Numbered from the stretch's first letter, positions 8,982 through 19,072 are shown. The stretch: DNA of 64,000 bases from Rhodopseudomonas pentothenatexigens (GCF_900218015.1 NZ_UFQQ01000012.1:120716-184715); one strand, 5' to 3'. The notes: generated from the sequence alone by a model not told the origin. Numbers and translations are program-made.

Positions 8982-9719
8982 ATGATTAACGCCCCGCTTT
9001 CCCCGAGACAGACGCTGGATTGGACCGTCCTGAAGCCCGCCGACGGCTCGCCGGCGGTGGAATGGCGGATTTCCGATTCGCTCGTGCCCTATCCGGAGGC
9101 GGTGGCGACCATGGAGGCACGGGCCGCGGCGATCGCAGCGGGCGACGCGCCCGAGCTGGTCTGGCTGCTGGAGCATCCGCCGCTCTACACTTCAGGCACT
9201 AGCGGCCATGCCTCCGACCTGCTGGAGAAACGCTTCCCGCTGTTCACCACCGGCCGCGGCGGCCAGCTCACCTATCATGGCCCCGGCCAGCGCGTGGCCT
9301 ATGTGATGCTCGACCTGAAGCGCCGGCGCCCGGACGTGCGCGCCTATGTGGCTGCGCTCGAACAATGGATCATCGCCACGCTCGACGCCTTTAACATCCG
9401 CGGCGAGCGCCGGGAAGATCGGGTCGGCGTCTGGGTCCGCCGCCCGGATAAAGGCGACGGCTGCGAGGACAAGATCGCGGCGATCGGTGTCCGGCTGAAA
9501 CGCTGGGTGTCGCTGCACGGCATCGCCATCAACGTCGAACCCGACCTGTCGCACTTCAAGGCGATCGTGCCGTGCGGGATCAGCGACCCGCGCTATGGGG
9601 TCACCAGCCTCGTTGACCTCGGCCTGCCGGTGGTGATGACCGACGTCGATATCGCTCTGCGCACCGCGTTCGGGGAGATCTTCGGCGAAACCCGCGCTGC
9701 GGTTCCTGCAGGAGCCTGA
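8982..9719 (+). CDS. lipB: Lipoyl(octanoyl) transferase LipB
   Basis: A 245-residue octanoyl-ACP:protein N-octanoyltransferase, which moves octanoate from acyl carrier protein to lipoyl domains of 2-oxoacid dehydrogenases and GcvH. Family signatures are clear: [36 protein letters not shown], the region [19 protein letters not shown] with the conserved catalytic Lys, and the catalytic cysteine in IVPCGI. The length is normal. It is divergent from fliN. A bifunctional cyclase/phosphodiesterase gene follows, with no evidence of co-transcription. Confidence 0.96.
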   Translation: MINAPLSPRQTLDWTVLKPADGSPAVEWRISDSLVPYPEAVATMEARAAAIAAGDAPELVWLLEHPPLYTSGTSGHASDLLEKRFPLFTTGRGGQLTYHGPGQRVAYVMLDLKRRRPDVRAYVAALEQWIIATLDAFNIRGERREDRVGVWVRRPDKGDGCEDKIAAIGVRLKRWVSLHGIAINVEPDLSHFKAIVPCGISDPRYGVTSLVDLGLPVVMTDVDIALRTAFGEIFGETRAAVPAGA

Positions 9720-9984
9720 CCTGCTGATCCTGCCTGGACCGCAGCACCGACGGCGCGATCGTGTGCGCTCGCACGGGGACAGAGCATCCGTCACCATCGT
9801 GATGAACCGGGCGCTGTCGCTACAGGGTCGGAGATCGCGGCAACGGAATTCTAAGGATGAAACCGCTCGGTTCCGCGCGCGCGGGACCGACAACGCTTTC
9901 GTCACGTTAAAATGGGTAGATCGGCCAGGGCATTCGCTTGCTGCGGCGAACCGGTTCGTAGTTTCCAAAGTATCCGTCTGGACG

Positions 9985-12606
9985 ATGCATCGACACACCA
10001 GCCATTTCGATGATCAGTCGCTCTGGCGCGTCGCCCTGGAGCGGACGCGCGATGCCGTTGTCATCATCGACGACAACGGCCGCATCGGCTTTTTCAACCA
10101 GGCGGCCGAACAGATCTGGGGCATCTCGAGTGAGGAAGTCGTGGGGCGCCATGCCGATTGCGTCGGACTCGACGCGATCGCGTCAGACGTCGGTGCCAGT
10201 TCGCAGCCTCGGGACGGGGGAGCTGACCTCCCGGTGGTGGTCGATCTGGTCCGCCGTGATGGCCGCTCGATCCATGTCGAACTGACGCGGTCGACGATCA
10301 TCGCCGAGGGCAGCAATCATGCACTCGTGACCGCGCGCGACATCACCCCGAGCCGGGAGAACGGCCAAAAGCTGACGCTGCTCACGTCGATCGCCGACCG
10401 CACCACCCGTGCGGTACTCGTCACCGATCCTGAGCTGAGGATCGCATATACCAACGCGGCCTTCGCAGCCATGTTCGGCTACAGCGCCGACGAGGCCAAA
10501 GGCCGCAACATCGCCGACCTGCTCGCCGGCCGCCACACAGACCGCCGGACGATGATCCGATTGCGGCGTTGGATCGCCGAGGACGAAGGCGGCGAAGAAG
10601 AGATCCTGGTCTATGACAAAAGCGGCGGCGAGATCTGGATCTCCGCCGACGTCAAGGCGTTGCGGGACGCGCAAGGCCGAACCACGCAGGTGTTCGCGCT
10701 GCTCTCCGATATCTCCGAGACCAGACAATTGCACCTGCTGCAGCAAGTGACGCTGAGCGCGCTCGCCGACGACATCCCGATCACCGACGTCATCCATCGG
10801 ATGTGCTGTTTCGTCGAGAAGATCGCCCCGGACGTGGTGTCTTCGATTCTGCATGTCGACGCGCAGGGCCTGCTGCATCCGCTCGGCGGCCCGAGCCTGC
10901 CCGATGACTACTCCCGCGCGCTCGACGGCGTGTCGATCGGACCGCTGGTCGGCTCATGCGGCTCCGCGGCGTATTTCGGCGAACCGGTGCTGGCGCTCGA
11001 CATCGAAAGCGATCCGCGCTGGCGGCCGTTCAAGCAGCGGCCGCTCGAGCTCGGGCTGCGCGCCTGCTGGTCGTCACCGATCAAGGCCAAGGACGGCCGC
11101 GTGATCGGCACCTTCGCGTTCTATTTCCGCGCGAGCCGGCCGCCCAGCCGATGGCACCAGCGCATCGTCGACTCCTGTGTGCATCTCGGAGCGCTGGCGA
11201 TCGAACGCATGGAGTCACATGCCCAGATCGCGAAGCTGGCTTATTTCGATATGCTGACCGGCCTGCCAAATCGGGCGCGGCTGCGAGATCTGATCGCCGA
11301 AGCGACGGCGGCCTGCCCGCCAGGGCGAACGCTGGGGCTCGCATTTCTCGACGTCGACAATTTCAAGGACGTCAACGACACGCTCGGCCACGCGGCAGGC
11401 GACGAGTTTCTCGTCGAGTTCGCTCGCAGGCTGCGCGAGCAGGTCCAGCCCCGCGACGTGCTCGGACGGCTCGGCGGCGACGAATTCCTGATCGTGCTGC
11501 CGAACCGGGAGCAGGCCGAGGTCGAGCGGGTGATCGCACGGATCAACGAGGCGCTGACGCTGCCGTTCAGCCTGTGCAGCAGCCAGATCTCGATGTCGGC
11601 CAGCATCGGCGTCAGCCTCTATCCGGACAACGCGACTGACATCGACGCGCTGATCAATCAGGCCGACACCGCGATGTATCGGGCGAAGTGCGCGGGCCGC
11701 TCGACCTACCGGCTGTTTCACGCCGACATGAACGGCGCGGCGGAGCAGCGCATGTCCTACGCCGCGGCGCTGCGGACGGCGGTGGCGAACGGTGGCCTAC
11801 GACTGCACTATCAGCCGCAGATCCGAACCGCGGACGGCGCGCTGCACGGCGTCGAAGCCATGGCACGCTGGCACGACCCGGCGCTCGGCACCGTGCCGCC
11901 GGGCAGGTTCATTCCCCTGGCCGAAGAATGCGGATTGATCGATCAGATCGCGATCTGGTCGATCAATGAAGCCTGCCGCCAGATGCGGGTCTGGCACGAC
12001 CAGGGAGTCGACGTGCTCTGTGTCTCGGTCAACCTGTCGCCGATCAATTTCGAGAATCCCGTCCTCGCCCCGACCGTGGCGGACATTCTCGCCGCCCATC
12101 GTCTGGCGCCCGACACCTTGATGCTCGAAGTCACCGAAGGCGTCGCGCAATCCGACCGCTCTGTCGCGCAAGACACCATGGCGGCGCTGCGGCGGCTCGG
12201 GGTCGGATTGTCACTGGACGACTTCGGCACCGGTTACTCCAATCTCAACCGACTGGCGCAAATGCCGATCCGCGAACTGAAGATCGACCGCGACTTCATG
12301 CGCGATCTCGACACCAGCGACACCGCTCGCGCCGTCGTCACCACCATCGTGCGCGTCGGCCAGAGCCTCGGCCTCAGCGTGGTCGCCGAAGGGGTCGAGA
12401 CTTCGGCGCAGCTGCAACTGCTGAATGCGCTCGGCTGCGATGTCGTCCAGGGATTCCTGTACGCTCCAGCACTGGCGCCGGACGCGTTCGAGCACTGGCT
12501 GCTCGGCTACAGCGCCTCCCGCGCCGGCAGCATGAGCGACCGGATCGGCGCCGCCGCGAACGACGGACGTCCGCCGTTCCGCATCACCACGCGACAGCGG
12601 CAATAA
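9985..12606 (+). CDS. PAS-PAS-GAF-GGDEF-EAL cyclic-di-GMP enzyme
   Basis: A large signalling protein, 873 residues from the ATG at 9985; the frame is open back to 9763, so the start is not certain. Order: PAS (about 10-125), PAS (130-250), GAF (260-420), GGDEF (430-590) and EAL (605-855). The cyclase motif is canonical, GGDEF at 497-501. The phosphodiesterase motif is E624-A-M rather than EAL, but other EAL residues remain: VSVNLSPINF, LMLEVTEG, LDDFGTGYSNL, LKIDRDFM and VVAEGVET. It therefore probably both makes and breaks c-di-GMP, or uses one activity as a sensor. I see no transmembrane segment, and no clear heme histidine in the first PAS. Confidence 0.93.
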   Translation: MHRHTSHFDDQSLWRVALERTRDAVVIIDDNGRIGFFNQAAEQIWGISSEEVVGRHADCVGLDAIASDVGASSQPRDGGADLPVVVDLVRRDGRSIHVELTRSTIIAEGSNHALVTARDITPSRENGQKLTLLTSIADRTTRAVLVTDPELRIAYTNAAFAAMFGYSADEAKGRNIADLLAGRHTDRRTMIRLRRWIAEDEGGEEEILVYDKSGGEIWISADVKALRDAQGRTTQVFALLSDISETRQLHLLQQVTLSALADDIPITDVIHRMCCFVEKIAPDVVSSILHVDAQGLLHPLGGPSLPDDYSRALDGVSIGPLVGSCGSAAYFGEPVLALDIESDPRWRPFKQRPLELGLRACWSSPIKAKDGRVIGTFAFYFRASRPPSRWHQRIVDSCVHLGALAIERMESHAQIAKLAYFDMLTGLPNRARLRDLIAEATAACPPGRTLGLAFLDVDNFKDVNDTLGHAAGDEFLVEFARRLREQVQPRDVLGRLGGDEFLIVLPNREQAEVERVIARINEALTLPFSLCSSQISMSASIGVSLYPDNATDIDALINQADTAMYRAKCAGRSTYRLFHADMNGAAEQRMSYAAALRTAVANGGLRLHYQPQIRTADGALHGVEAMARWHDPALGTVPPGRFIPLAEECGLIDQIAIWSINEACRQMRVWHDQGVDVLCVSVNLSPINFENPVLAPTVADILAAHRLAPDTLMLEVTEGVAQSDRSVAQDTMAALRRLGVGLSLDDFGTGYSNLNRLAQMPIRELKIDRDFMRDLDTSDTARAVVTTIVRVGQSLGLSVVAEGVETSAQLQLLNALGCDVVQGFLYAPALAPDAFEHWLLGYSASRAGSMSDRIGAAANDGRPPFRITTRQRQ

Positions 12607-12689
12607 TCCCGGGCGCGCACGACGCCGCCTCCGCCGCAGCGATCATCCCCGCCGCTTGCCGACGTGATCTTCGCTAGAGTTGGCCGGCC

Positions 12690-12989
12690 TCACAGCGTCG
12701 ATAGGATCGAAAACCGCTCGCCCGGCTGGCGCAGATCGAGCACATCGGGCGCGGCGGTCTCTGCGATCACCGCTTCGACCCGCGCCGCCGTCGGCCCGCG
12801 CCGGCAGCGTTCGATCATCTCGCTGACGACTTCATCGCGGCCGGCCAGCACCGCCTCGACGCTGCCGTCGCGGCGATTGCGCACCCAGCCGTGCAGTCCC
12901 ACCGCCTCGGCGGTGTGGGCCAGCCAGGCCCGATAGCCGACGCCCTGCACCCGGCCGCGGATCGTCACCTGCCGGATGATCTCGGCCAT
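12690..12989 (-). CDS. Acylphosphatase
   Basis: A 99-residue acylphosphatase that hydrolyses acyl phosphates such as acetyl or carbamoyl phosphate. The N-terminal signature [12 protein letters not shown] supplies the catalytic arginine and phosphate loop, and [14 protein letters not shown] supplies the catalytic asparagine. The length matches the one-domain family. Its ATG overlaps the stop of the upstream oxaloacetate decarboxylase gene by one base (TGATG), so translation is probably coupled. Both lie downstream of pccA on the same strand. Confidence 0.95.
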   Translation of the reverse strand: MAEIIRQVTIRGRVQGVGYRAWLAHTAEAVGLHGWVRNRRDGSVEAVLAGRDEVVSEMIERCRRGPTAARVEAVIAETAAPDVLDLRQPGERFSILSTL

Positions 12990-13855
12990 CAGCGTTTCAC
13001 ACCGAGGAAATGCTCGCCGCGGTCGGCCACAACGTCGGCGCGCGTGACCTTGTCCATCAGGTCGGCCCCGGCGAGCCCGGTCAGTTGCTTCGGCGTGGCG
13101 CCGTCCTTGATCGCCGACAGCGTTTTGAAGACGGCCTCAGTCGCAGCCGCGATCGGCGCATGGCCCTGCACGGCGATGCGGACTCGCCTGCCCGCGAGAT
13201 GATCGAAGTCGCCGAGTTCAGCCGGCGGACTGCCGAGCGCCAGCGGCAGCGTGGTCGCGGCACTGATCGCTTCGAGCTGCGCGCGGGTCTTCACGCCGGT
13301 GAAGAACAATGCGTCGACGCCGGCGGCCTCGTAGGCCAGTGCGCGTTCGATCGCATCATCGAGCGACGTGATCGAACACGCGCCGGTGCGACCAATAATG
13401 ACGAGGTTCGGATCACGGCGGGCATCGAGCGCGGCCTTGATCTTGCCGAGCCCCTCTTCGCGCGACACCAGCTGCGGCTTGGCTTCGCCGTAGGCCTGCG
13501 GCAGCAGCGTGTCTTCGATGGTGAGACCGGCGGCGCCTGCCGCCTCCAATTCTTCGACGGTGCGGCGAACGCTGAGGGCATTGCCGTAACCGTGGTCGGC
13601 ATCGACCACCACCGGCAACGCAGCGGCACGGCTCATCCGCCGCACCTGCTCGGCGAGTTCGGTGAGCGTGATCAGCGCGATGTCGGGATCGCCGAGGATC
13701 GCCAGCGACGCCACCGAGCCGCCGAACATCCCGAACGGAAAGCCGAGATCGTCGGCGATCCGGATCGAGATCGCGTCGTACACCGACGCCGGGCGCACGC
13801 AGGCCGATCCAGCAAGGATCGCCCGCAATGCGCCGCGGCGGTCACGCCAGGCCAT
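12989..13855 (-). CDS. PEP mutase/isocitrate lyase superfamily protein, probable oxaloacetate decarboxylase
   Basis: A 288-residue cytosolic enzyme of the PEP-mutase/isocitrate-lyase fold. It shows the Mg2+-binding [12 protein letters not shown], the IEDTLLPQ strand and [10 protein letters not shown] near the N-terminus. The catalytic loop lacks the KKCG signature of true isocitrate lyases, and the overall pattern matches the Pseudomonas PA4872-like oxaloacetate decarboxylases annotated in Rhodopseudomonas. Those make pyruvate and CO2 from oxaloacetate. It sits four bases from the pccA stop and overlaps acylphosphatase by one base, suggesting an operon around C3/C4 metabolism. Another carbon-carbon lyase activity cannot be excluded. 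Confidence 0.85.
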   Translation of the reverse strand: MAWRDRRGALRAILAGSACVRPASVYDAISIRIADDLGFPFGMFGGSVASLAILGDPDIALITLTELAEQVRRMSRAAALPVVVDADHGYGNALSVRRTVEELEAAGAAGLTIEDTLLPQAYGEAKPQLVSREEGLGKIKAALDARRDPNLVIIGRTGACSITSLDDAIERALAYEAAGVDALFFTGVKTRAQLEAISAATTLPLALGSPPAELGDFDHLAGRRVRIAVQGHAPIAAATEAVFKTLSAIKDGATPKQLTGLAGADLMDKVTRADVVADRGEHFLGVKR

Positions 13856-13859
13856 GGCC

Positions 13860-15875
13860 TTACGCGAACTCCATGATCACCGCGTCGACCGCGAGCGTGG
13901 CGCCGGCGGCGGCGTGGATCTTCTTGATCTGGCCGTCGCGCTCGGCGCGCAGCACGTTCTGCATCTTCATCGCCTCGACCACGGCGAGCGTCTCGCCGGC
14001 CTTGACCTCCTGGCCCTCGGCCACTGCGATCGACACGATCAGCCCCGGCATCGGGCACAGCACCTTCTTGCCGGTGTCGGCCTTGTCGACTTCCTTCATC
14101 CACCGCGCCGCCGCCGCTTCGCGCTCGGTGAAGACGTTGACCGCGACCTCGTAGCCGTGATGCGCCAGCTTGAAGCCGTTCGGGATCGAGCGGACCTGCA
14201 CCGCGACCGGATGGCCGTCGATGGTGCCTTCCCACACCGGATCGCCCGGCATCCACGACGACAGCAACTGATGCGGCTGACCGAGCGAACCGTCGGGGTT
14301 GGCGAAGCGGACCACGAACGCCTCACCCTCGCGGATCACGTCGAGCGGCACTTCGCTGCGCTCCAGCCAGACGCAGCGGCGGCGCTCGCGGATCACCGCG
14401 CGGCCGATCATCTGGCCCGAGATCTTGCGCTTGCGTTCGCCGATCACCCGGTCGATCGCCGCGCCGACCGCCGCGATGCGGCGGGCGACTTCGCCCTCCG
14501 GCACCCGCGGGTGGAAGCCCTGCGGGAACTCTTCGGCGATGAAGCCGGTCGACAGGTTGCCCTCGCGCCAGCGCGGATGCGTCATCAGCGCCGACAGGAA
14601 CGGGATGTTGTGGCGGATGCCGTCGACGTAGAACGCATCCAGCGCATGGGTCTGCGCCTCGATCGCCGCGGCGCGCGACGGCCCGTGGGTCACCAGCTTG
14701 GCGATCATCGGGTCGTAGAACATCGAGATCTCGCCGCCCTCCTGCACGCCGGTGTCGTTGCGCACCGTAATGCCCGAGGCCGCGCTCTCGGCCGGCGGCC
14801 GGTACTTCACCAAGCGGCCGATCGACGGCAGGAAGTTACGGAACGGATCTTCCGCATAGACCCGGGACTCGACCGCCCAGCCCTTCAGCGTGATGTCCTT
14901 CTGCGCCAGCGCCAGCTTCTCGCCGGCGGCCACACGGATCATCTGCTCGACCAGATCGATGCCGGTGACCATTTCGGTGACCGGATGTTCGACCTGCAGG
15001 CGGGTGTTCATTTCGAGGAAGTAGAAGCTCTTGTCCTGGCCGGCGACGAACTCGACGGTGCCGGCGCTGTCGTAGTTCACCGCCTTGGCCAGCGCGACCG
15101 CCTGCTCGCCCATCTTGCGGCGGGTGACTTCGTCGAGCAGCGGCGACGGCGCCTCTTCGATCACCTTCTGATTGCGGCGCTGGATCGAGCATTCGCGCTC
15201 GCCGAGATAGATGACGTTGCCGTGTTTGTCGCCGAGCACCTGGATTTCGATGTGGCGCGGATCGACGATGAATTTCTCGATGAAGACGCGGTCGTCGCCG
15301 AACGACGCCTTGGCCTCGGCCTTGGCGAGGTTGAAGCCCTCGGCGACCTCGGCGGTCGAATGCGCGATGCGCATGCCCTTGCCGCCACCGCCGGCGGAGG
15401 CCTTGATCATCACCGGATAGCCGATCTCGTCGGCGATCTTGACCGCGTGCTTGTCGTCCTCGATCACGCCGAGGAAGCCGGGCACAGTCGAGACCTTGGC
15501 CTGCGCGGCGGCCTTCTTCGACTCGATCTTGTCGCCCATCGCGGCGATCGCGCCGGGGTTCGGACCGATGAACACGATGCCGGCGTCGGCCAGCGCCTTG
15601 GCGAACGCCTCGCGCTCGGACAGGAAGCCGTAGCCGGGGTGCACCGCCTCGGCGCCGGTCTTCTTGCAGGCTTCGACGATCTTCTCGATCACCAGATAGC
15701 TCTCGGCAGCCGCCGGCGGGCCGATCAGCACCGCCTCGTCGGCCATTTCGACGTGCAGCGCGTCGCGGTCCGCCTCGGAATAGACGGCGACCGTCTCGAT
15801 ACCCATACGACGCGCGGTCTTGATGACCCGGCAGGCGATCTCGCCGCGGTTGGCGATCAGAATACGTTTGAACAT
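13860..15875 (-). CDS. pccA: Propionyl-CoA carboxylase, biotin-containing alpha subunit
   Basis: A 671-residue biotin carboxylase/biotin carrier subunit. The biotin carboxylase domain occupies residues 1-445: MFKRILIANRGEIACRV, the glycine-rich ATP loop ASAGGGGKGMRI, and EMNTRLQVEHPVTE. A BT domain follows that docks the beta subunit, and a C-terminal biotinyl domain has the carrier lysine K637 in EAMKMQ. With PccB it carboxylates propionyl-CoA to methylmalonyl-CoA, feeding odd-chain and branched-chain breakdown to succinyl-CoA. The likely partner, pccB, is not adjacent but about 38 kb away in this window. A minus-strand operon with oxaloacetate decarboxylase and acylphosphatase is likely. 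Confidence 0.95.
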   Translation of the reverse strand: MFKRILIANRGEIACRVIKTARRMGIETVAVYSEADRDALHVEMADEAVLIGPPAAAESYLVIEKIVEACKKTGAEAVHPGYGFLSEREAFAKALADAGIVFIGPNPGAIAAMGDKIESKKAAAQAKVSTVPGFLGVIEDDKHAVKIADEIGYPVMIKASAGGGGKGMRIAHSTAEVAEGFNLAKAEAKASFGDDRVFIEKFIVDPRHIEIQVLGDKHGNVIYLGERECSIQRRNQKVIEEAPSPLLDEVTRRKMGEQAVALAKAVNYDSAGTVEFVAGQDKSFYFLEMNTRLQVEHPVTEMVTGIDLVEQMIRVAAGEKLALAQKDITLKGWAVESRVYAEDPFRNFLPSIGRLVKYRPPAESAASGITVRNDTGVQEGGEISMFYDPMIAKLVTHGPSRAAAIEAQTHALDAFYVDGIRHNIPFLSALMTHPRWREGNLSTGFIAEEFPQGFHPRVPEGEVARRIAAVGAAIDRVIGERKRKISGQMIGRAVIRERRRCVWLERSEVPLDVIREGEAFVVRFANPDGSLGQPHQLLSSWMPGDPVWEGTIDGHPVAVQVRSIPNGFKLAHHGYEVAVNVFTEREAAAARWMKEVDKADTGKKVLCPMPGLIVSIAVAEGQEVKAGETLAVVEAMKMQNVLRAERDGQIKKIHAAAGATLAVDAVIMEFA

Positions 15876-16182
15876 GCTCTTCTTGCTTGCAACCTTGGGG
15901 GTGGTTCTGCCGTCCCGGCCGGGATGGCAATCGGCATTGCGGATGTGCTTGTAACAATTCTGTCGCCGCGGAAAACTAGATATTGCGCAGGGGGCCCGCG
16001 CGACGACCGATTAAATCAAGTCTGCGCCCGCGCCGCCCGCCGCGACATCCGCAAGCTGCGTCCGCTGTCGCGCAAAAATCCCCGCTCCGCAATCGAATTC
16101 CGTGCTTTTTCAGCGGCCTAACGGCGGATTTCGCCGTCCGGGTTGAACTCTTGCGGCCGCCGCCGCACCTGACCGCACAAAC
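15876..16182. other. Non-coding gap between pccA and a hypothetical gene
   Basis: I see no plausible gene here. The 5' side should hold the pccA promoter and a leader ending in the purine-rich AAGAAGAG ahead of the pccA ATG. Plus-strand frames across it are Arg/Pro rich and look non-coding. The terminator of the next minus-strand gene begins at 16183. Confidence 0.5.
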
Positions 16183-16213
16183 AAAAGCGGCGGGGAAGAC
16201 CTCCCCCGCCACC
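16183..16213 (-). terminator. Rho-independent terminator of the 16240-16815 gene
   Basis: On the minus strand a G+C-rich hairpin, GGCGGGG pairing with CCCCGCC around a short loop, is followed by GCTTTTGTTTG. It lies just after the stop of the 191-residue hypothetical gene and faces the pccA promoter region. Confidence 0.75.
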
Positions 16214-16239
16214 GGATTGCCGCCCTGCAATCGGATCGA

Positions 16240-16815
16240 TCAGACGCCGAGGTCGAAAATCTGCGGCACCTGCGTGATCAGCGGCAGGGTCGCGACACCG
16301 ACCAGAGTCGCCACCAGCCGCATCAGGGTGTGATTGCTGCGCCGCGTGCTGCGCATCTGGCGCGAGATCCACTCCAGCACCTCGGTGTTGACGCCGACCG
16401 CCTGGGTCGGAGCCCAGGATTCGATCGCAACGTCAGGCGACAGCGCGACACTGCGGGCCGGCACCGGCAGACCCGAGGCGGCTGCGGCATGATGCGCCAC
16501 CGCCTTGGCGAACAGATCGTCGAACCGCCCGCCGTCGGTACGCTCGGCCGCGGCGTCGTTGATCTCGAACAGCGCCTCGGCTTCGGCGCGGCTGATCGGC
16601 TGATGGTCGACGGCAGCCGCCGTCAGGATTCCCATGCACCAGGCGGTATCGCCGGCGTCGAGGGTTCGGGAGAAATGCACCCGACCCTGGGTGGTCGGGC
16701 CTTCGCCGGTGATGATCCCATCCCGCACGATCCCGAGCGCCTGCGCGGCGGTATAACGATCCGAAACCTTGAGAGGGTCGATGCCGATCAGTTCGGCGGT
16801 GGCGACGGCAGTCAT
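16240..16815 (-). CDS. Hypothetical protein with C-terminal membrane segment
   Basis: A 191-residue protein from the ATG at 16815 (MTAVATAELIGIDPLKV), preceded by GTGAAAG. The frame is open for 84 more codons upstream but that part is Arg/Cys rich and unconvincing. The body is soluble and mixed alpha in character (RYTAAQALGIVRDGII, ISRAEAEALFEINDAA). Near the C-terminus a hydrophobic stretch, TLMRLVATLVGVATLPLI, could be a tail anchor. I do not recognise a family. It is followed by its own terminator. Confidence 0.7.
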   Translation of the reverse strand: MTAVATAELIGIDPLKVSDRYTAAQALGIVRDGIITGEGPTTQGRVHFSRTLDAGDTAWCMGILTAAAVDHQPISRAEAEALFEINDAAAERTDGGRFDDLFAKAVAHHAAAASGLPVPARSVALSPDVAIESWAPTQAVGVNTEVLEWISRQMRSTRRSNHTLMRLVATLVGVATLPLITQVPQIFDLGV

Positions 16816-17106
16816 TGCTTTCACTCGTTTTTCTGGCTCTGGCCCAGCATTTCCACGCTGGCGTAAACGCTTGGTTAAGACTTCACCCCTGCGCTCGATT
16901 CGATCGGAATTACCCACGAAGTTTCGAAACAGGGTTGCCGATTTGTCGCAGCAGCGGTCTCGCCGGCTCAATTCGCAAGCCGCTCCGGCGGCGATTAGGC
17001 GCAGTGGCGGCGCAATTGCGGCAAAGCGGACTTGCCGGGCGGCCATTTGGCCGCACCGGTCATTCATCCGTCCTTCAGCGTTTCAGGCGTCGAGCCGCGC
17101 GCCGCG

Positions 17107-17505
17107 TCAGCGCGGCGACCACCAGTCGGCAAGCAGCAGTCCGAGGGTGCCCGACACCGCCGTCACGAACACTCCCCAGGAGATGTCGACGGCGACCACC
17201 GGCCAGGTCCAGTGCTTCAGCAGCGCCAGCGAGGTCAGCTCGAAGGTCGAGTAGCAGAAGAAGCCGAACAGAGCCCCGTACAACAACGAGGATTGCCAGG
17301 TCGCCTGCGCCGACCCGTTGACGAAGATGATGATGCCGACGACGTAGAGCAGGTAGAACAGCACAGCCGGCAGCATCCTCACCTCGCCGAGCATCTCCCC
17401 GACCTGCGACTGGAAGAAGCTCTTCGCGATCGTGCCGAGGAACAGAAAGTCGAGCGGAATCAGGACAATGAATGTTGCCAGATAGAGCACACCGTATCGC
17501 TTCAA
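17107..17505 (-). CDS. DUF2177 family membrane protein
   Basis: A 132-residue integral membrane protein with four predicted helices: YLATFIVLIPLDFLFLG, AVLFYLLYVVGIIIFV, LLYGALFGFFCYSTFEL and VAVDISWGVFVTAVSGTLG. The YSTFELTSLAL and WP-x4-DI-x-WG motifs match the DUF2177 family. The family has no known function; it is often found next to photolyase or cryptochrome-type genes, and a divergent photolyase gene starts 118 bp away here. Start MKRYGVLYL fits the family length. Confidence 0.9.
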   Translation of the reverse strand: MKRYGVLYLATFIVLIPLDFLFLGTIAKSFFQSQVGEMLGEVRMLPAVLFYLLYVVGIIIFVNGSAQATWQSSLLYGALFGFFCYSTFELTSLALLKHWTWPVVAVDISWGVFVTAVSGTLGLLLADWWSPR

Positions 17506-17623
17506 ATCGTCCTCCCGAACAAATCAGATTGCATCCTGTCAAATACGAAGCGTCTCGTCGATGGTTGCACAGGCGGCGGCGCCGCGGTGCGGGATCGCAG
17601 CCTGAGATCTTGGAGGAGCATCC

Positions 17624-19072
17624 ATGCTGATGACCACTGCCCGCCCCGTCATCGTCTGGTTTCGTGACGACCTCCGTCTGACCGACCATCCGGCGCTACA
17701 CGCGGCCGCGCAATCCGGCGCGCCGGTGCTGTGCGTCTATGTGCGTGACGACGACAGCGACGGCGTGCGACCGCTCGGGGCAGCCGCGCGATGGTGGCTG
17801 GCGCAATCGCTTCGCGCGCTGGAGGCTGAACTGCGCACGTTGAGCGCGACGCTGATCCTGCGGCGTGGGCCGGCGGCCGCGGTGCTGGCCGAGCTGGCGC
17901 AGCACAGCGATGCAGCGGCCGTGCATTGGAACGAGATCGAAATCGCGCCGCATCGCGCCGTCGCGGACTCGCTCGCCGACGCCCTCACTGTGGCGGGCAT
18001 CGCCTATCACCGCCATCGCGGCGACACCCTGGTGCAGCCGAATGCGATCCGCAGCAAGGACGGCCGCGGCATGCGGGTGTTCACCCCGTTCTGGCGGCGG
18101 GTCCTCAGCCTCGGCGACCCGCCCGAGCCCCTGCCCCGTCCGACGACGCTGCGGGCGGCACCGGCGCAGCCGAGCGATCAGCTCAGCGACTGGCAACTCG
18201 AGCCGACCACGCCGGACTGGGCCGGCGGCCTCCGCGCCACCTGGATGCCGGGTGAAGCTGCAGCGCAGAGGCTGCTCGCCGACTTCCTCGCCCGGCAGCC
18301 CGGCTACGCCGAGGGCCGCGACTATCCGGATCGGCACGTCACCTCCAGGCTGTCGCCGCATTTGCGCTTCGGCGAAATCAGTCCGCGCCAGGTCTGGTAC
18401 GCGGCGCGCTTCGCCGCTGCCGAACGGCCAGCGATCGCGCCCGACATCGACAAATTCCTCAGCGAACTCGGCTGGCGCGAGTTCTGCCGGCATCTGCTGG
18501 CCGAACATCCGGATCTTGCCGCCAGCAATCTACAGCCGGCGTTCGACGCCTTTCCGTGGCGGAGCGACGATGCCGCGCTGATCGCCTGGCAGCGCGGCCT
18601 CACCGGCTACCCGATCGTCGACGCCGGGATGCGCGAGCTGTGGCATTCCGGCGTGATGCACAATCGCGTCCGCATGGTCGTCGGCTCGTTCCTGGTCAAA
18701 CACCTGCTGGTCGACTGGCGGCTCGGCGAGCAATGGTTCTGGGACACGCTGGTCGACGCCGACCCCGGCAGCAATCCGGGCAACTGGCAGTGGGTGGCGG
18801 GCTGCGGCGCCGATGCGGCGCCGTATTTTCGCGTCTTCAATCCGGTGCTGCAGGGCGAGAAGTTCGACGTCGACGGCCGCTACGTCCGCCGCTGGGTACC
18901 CGAACTCGCCGGGCTGCCGAACAACCTGCTGCACCAGCCGTGGACCGCGACGCCGCTCGAACTCGCCGCGGCGGGGGTCGAGCTCGGCGGCAACTACCCG
19001 CGGCCGATCGTCGACCACAAGGCCGGCCGGCAGCGCGCGCTTTCGGCCTACGCCGAACTGCGTCAACGTTGA
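17624..19072 (+). CDS. phrB: Deoxyribodipyrimidine photolyase (class I CPD)
   Basis: A 482-residue light-driven DNA repair enzyme that splits cyclobutane pyrimidine dimers using FADH-. The N-terminal alpha/beta antenna domain starts PVIVWFRDDLRLTDHPAL. The C-terminal FAD-binding domain has TSRLSPHLRFGEISPRQVW, ELGWREFCRHLL, GYPIVDAGMRELWHSG and the highly conserved MHNRVRMVVGSFLVKHLL and DPGSNPGNWQWVAGCGADA. The length matches class I photolyases. The start is preceded by TTGGAGGAG. I see no clear LexA box upstream. The DUF2177 neighbour is divergent. Confidence 0.97.
   Translation: MLMTTARPVIVWFRDDLRLTDHPALHAAAQSGAPVLCVYVRDDDSDGVRPLGAAARWWLAQSLRALEAELRTLSATLILRRGPAAAVLAELAQHSDAAAVHWNEIEIAPHRAVADSLADALTVAGIAYHRHRGDTLVQPNAIRSKDGRGMRVFTPFWRRVLSLGDPPEPLPRPTTLRAAPAQPSDQLSDWQLEPTTPDWAGGLRATWMPGEAAAQRLLADFLARQPGYAEGRDYPDRHVTSRLSPHLRFGEISPRQVWYAARFAAAERPAIAPDIDKFLSELGWREFCRHLLAEHPDLAASNLQPAFDAFPWRSDDAALIAWQRGLTGYPIVDAGMRELWHSGVMHNRVRMVVGSFLVKHLLVDWRLGEQWFWDTLVDADPGSNPGNWQWVAGCGADAAPYFRVFNPVLQGEKFDVDGRYVRRWVPELAGLPNNLLHQPWTATPLELAAAGVELGGNYPRPIVDHKAGRQRALSAYAELRQR

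Noticed and set aside
13662..16121. Open plus-strand frame of 819 codons across pccA
   Set aside because: Antisense to pccA and the decarboxylase gene, low complexity, no motif; a composition artefact.
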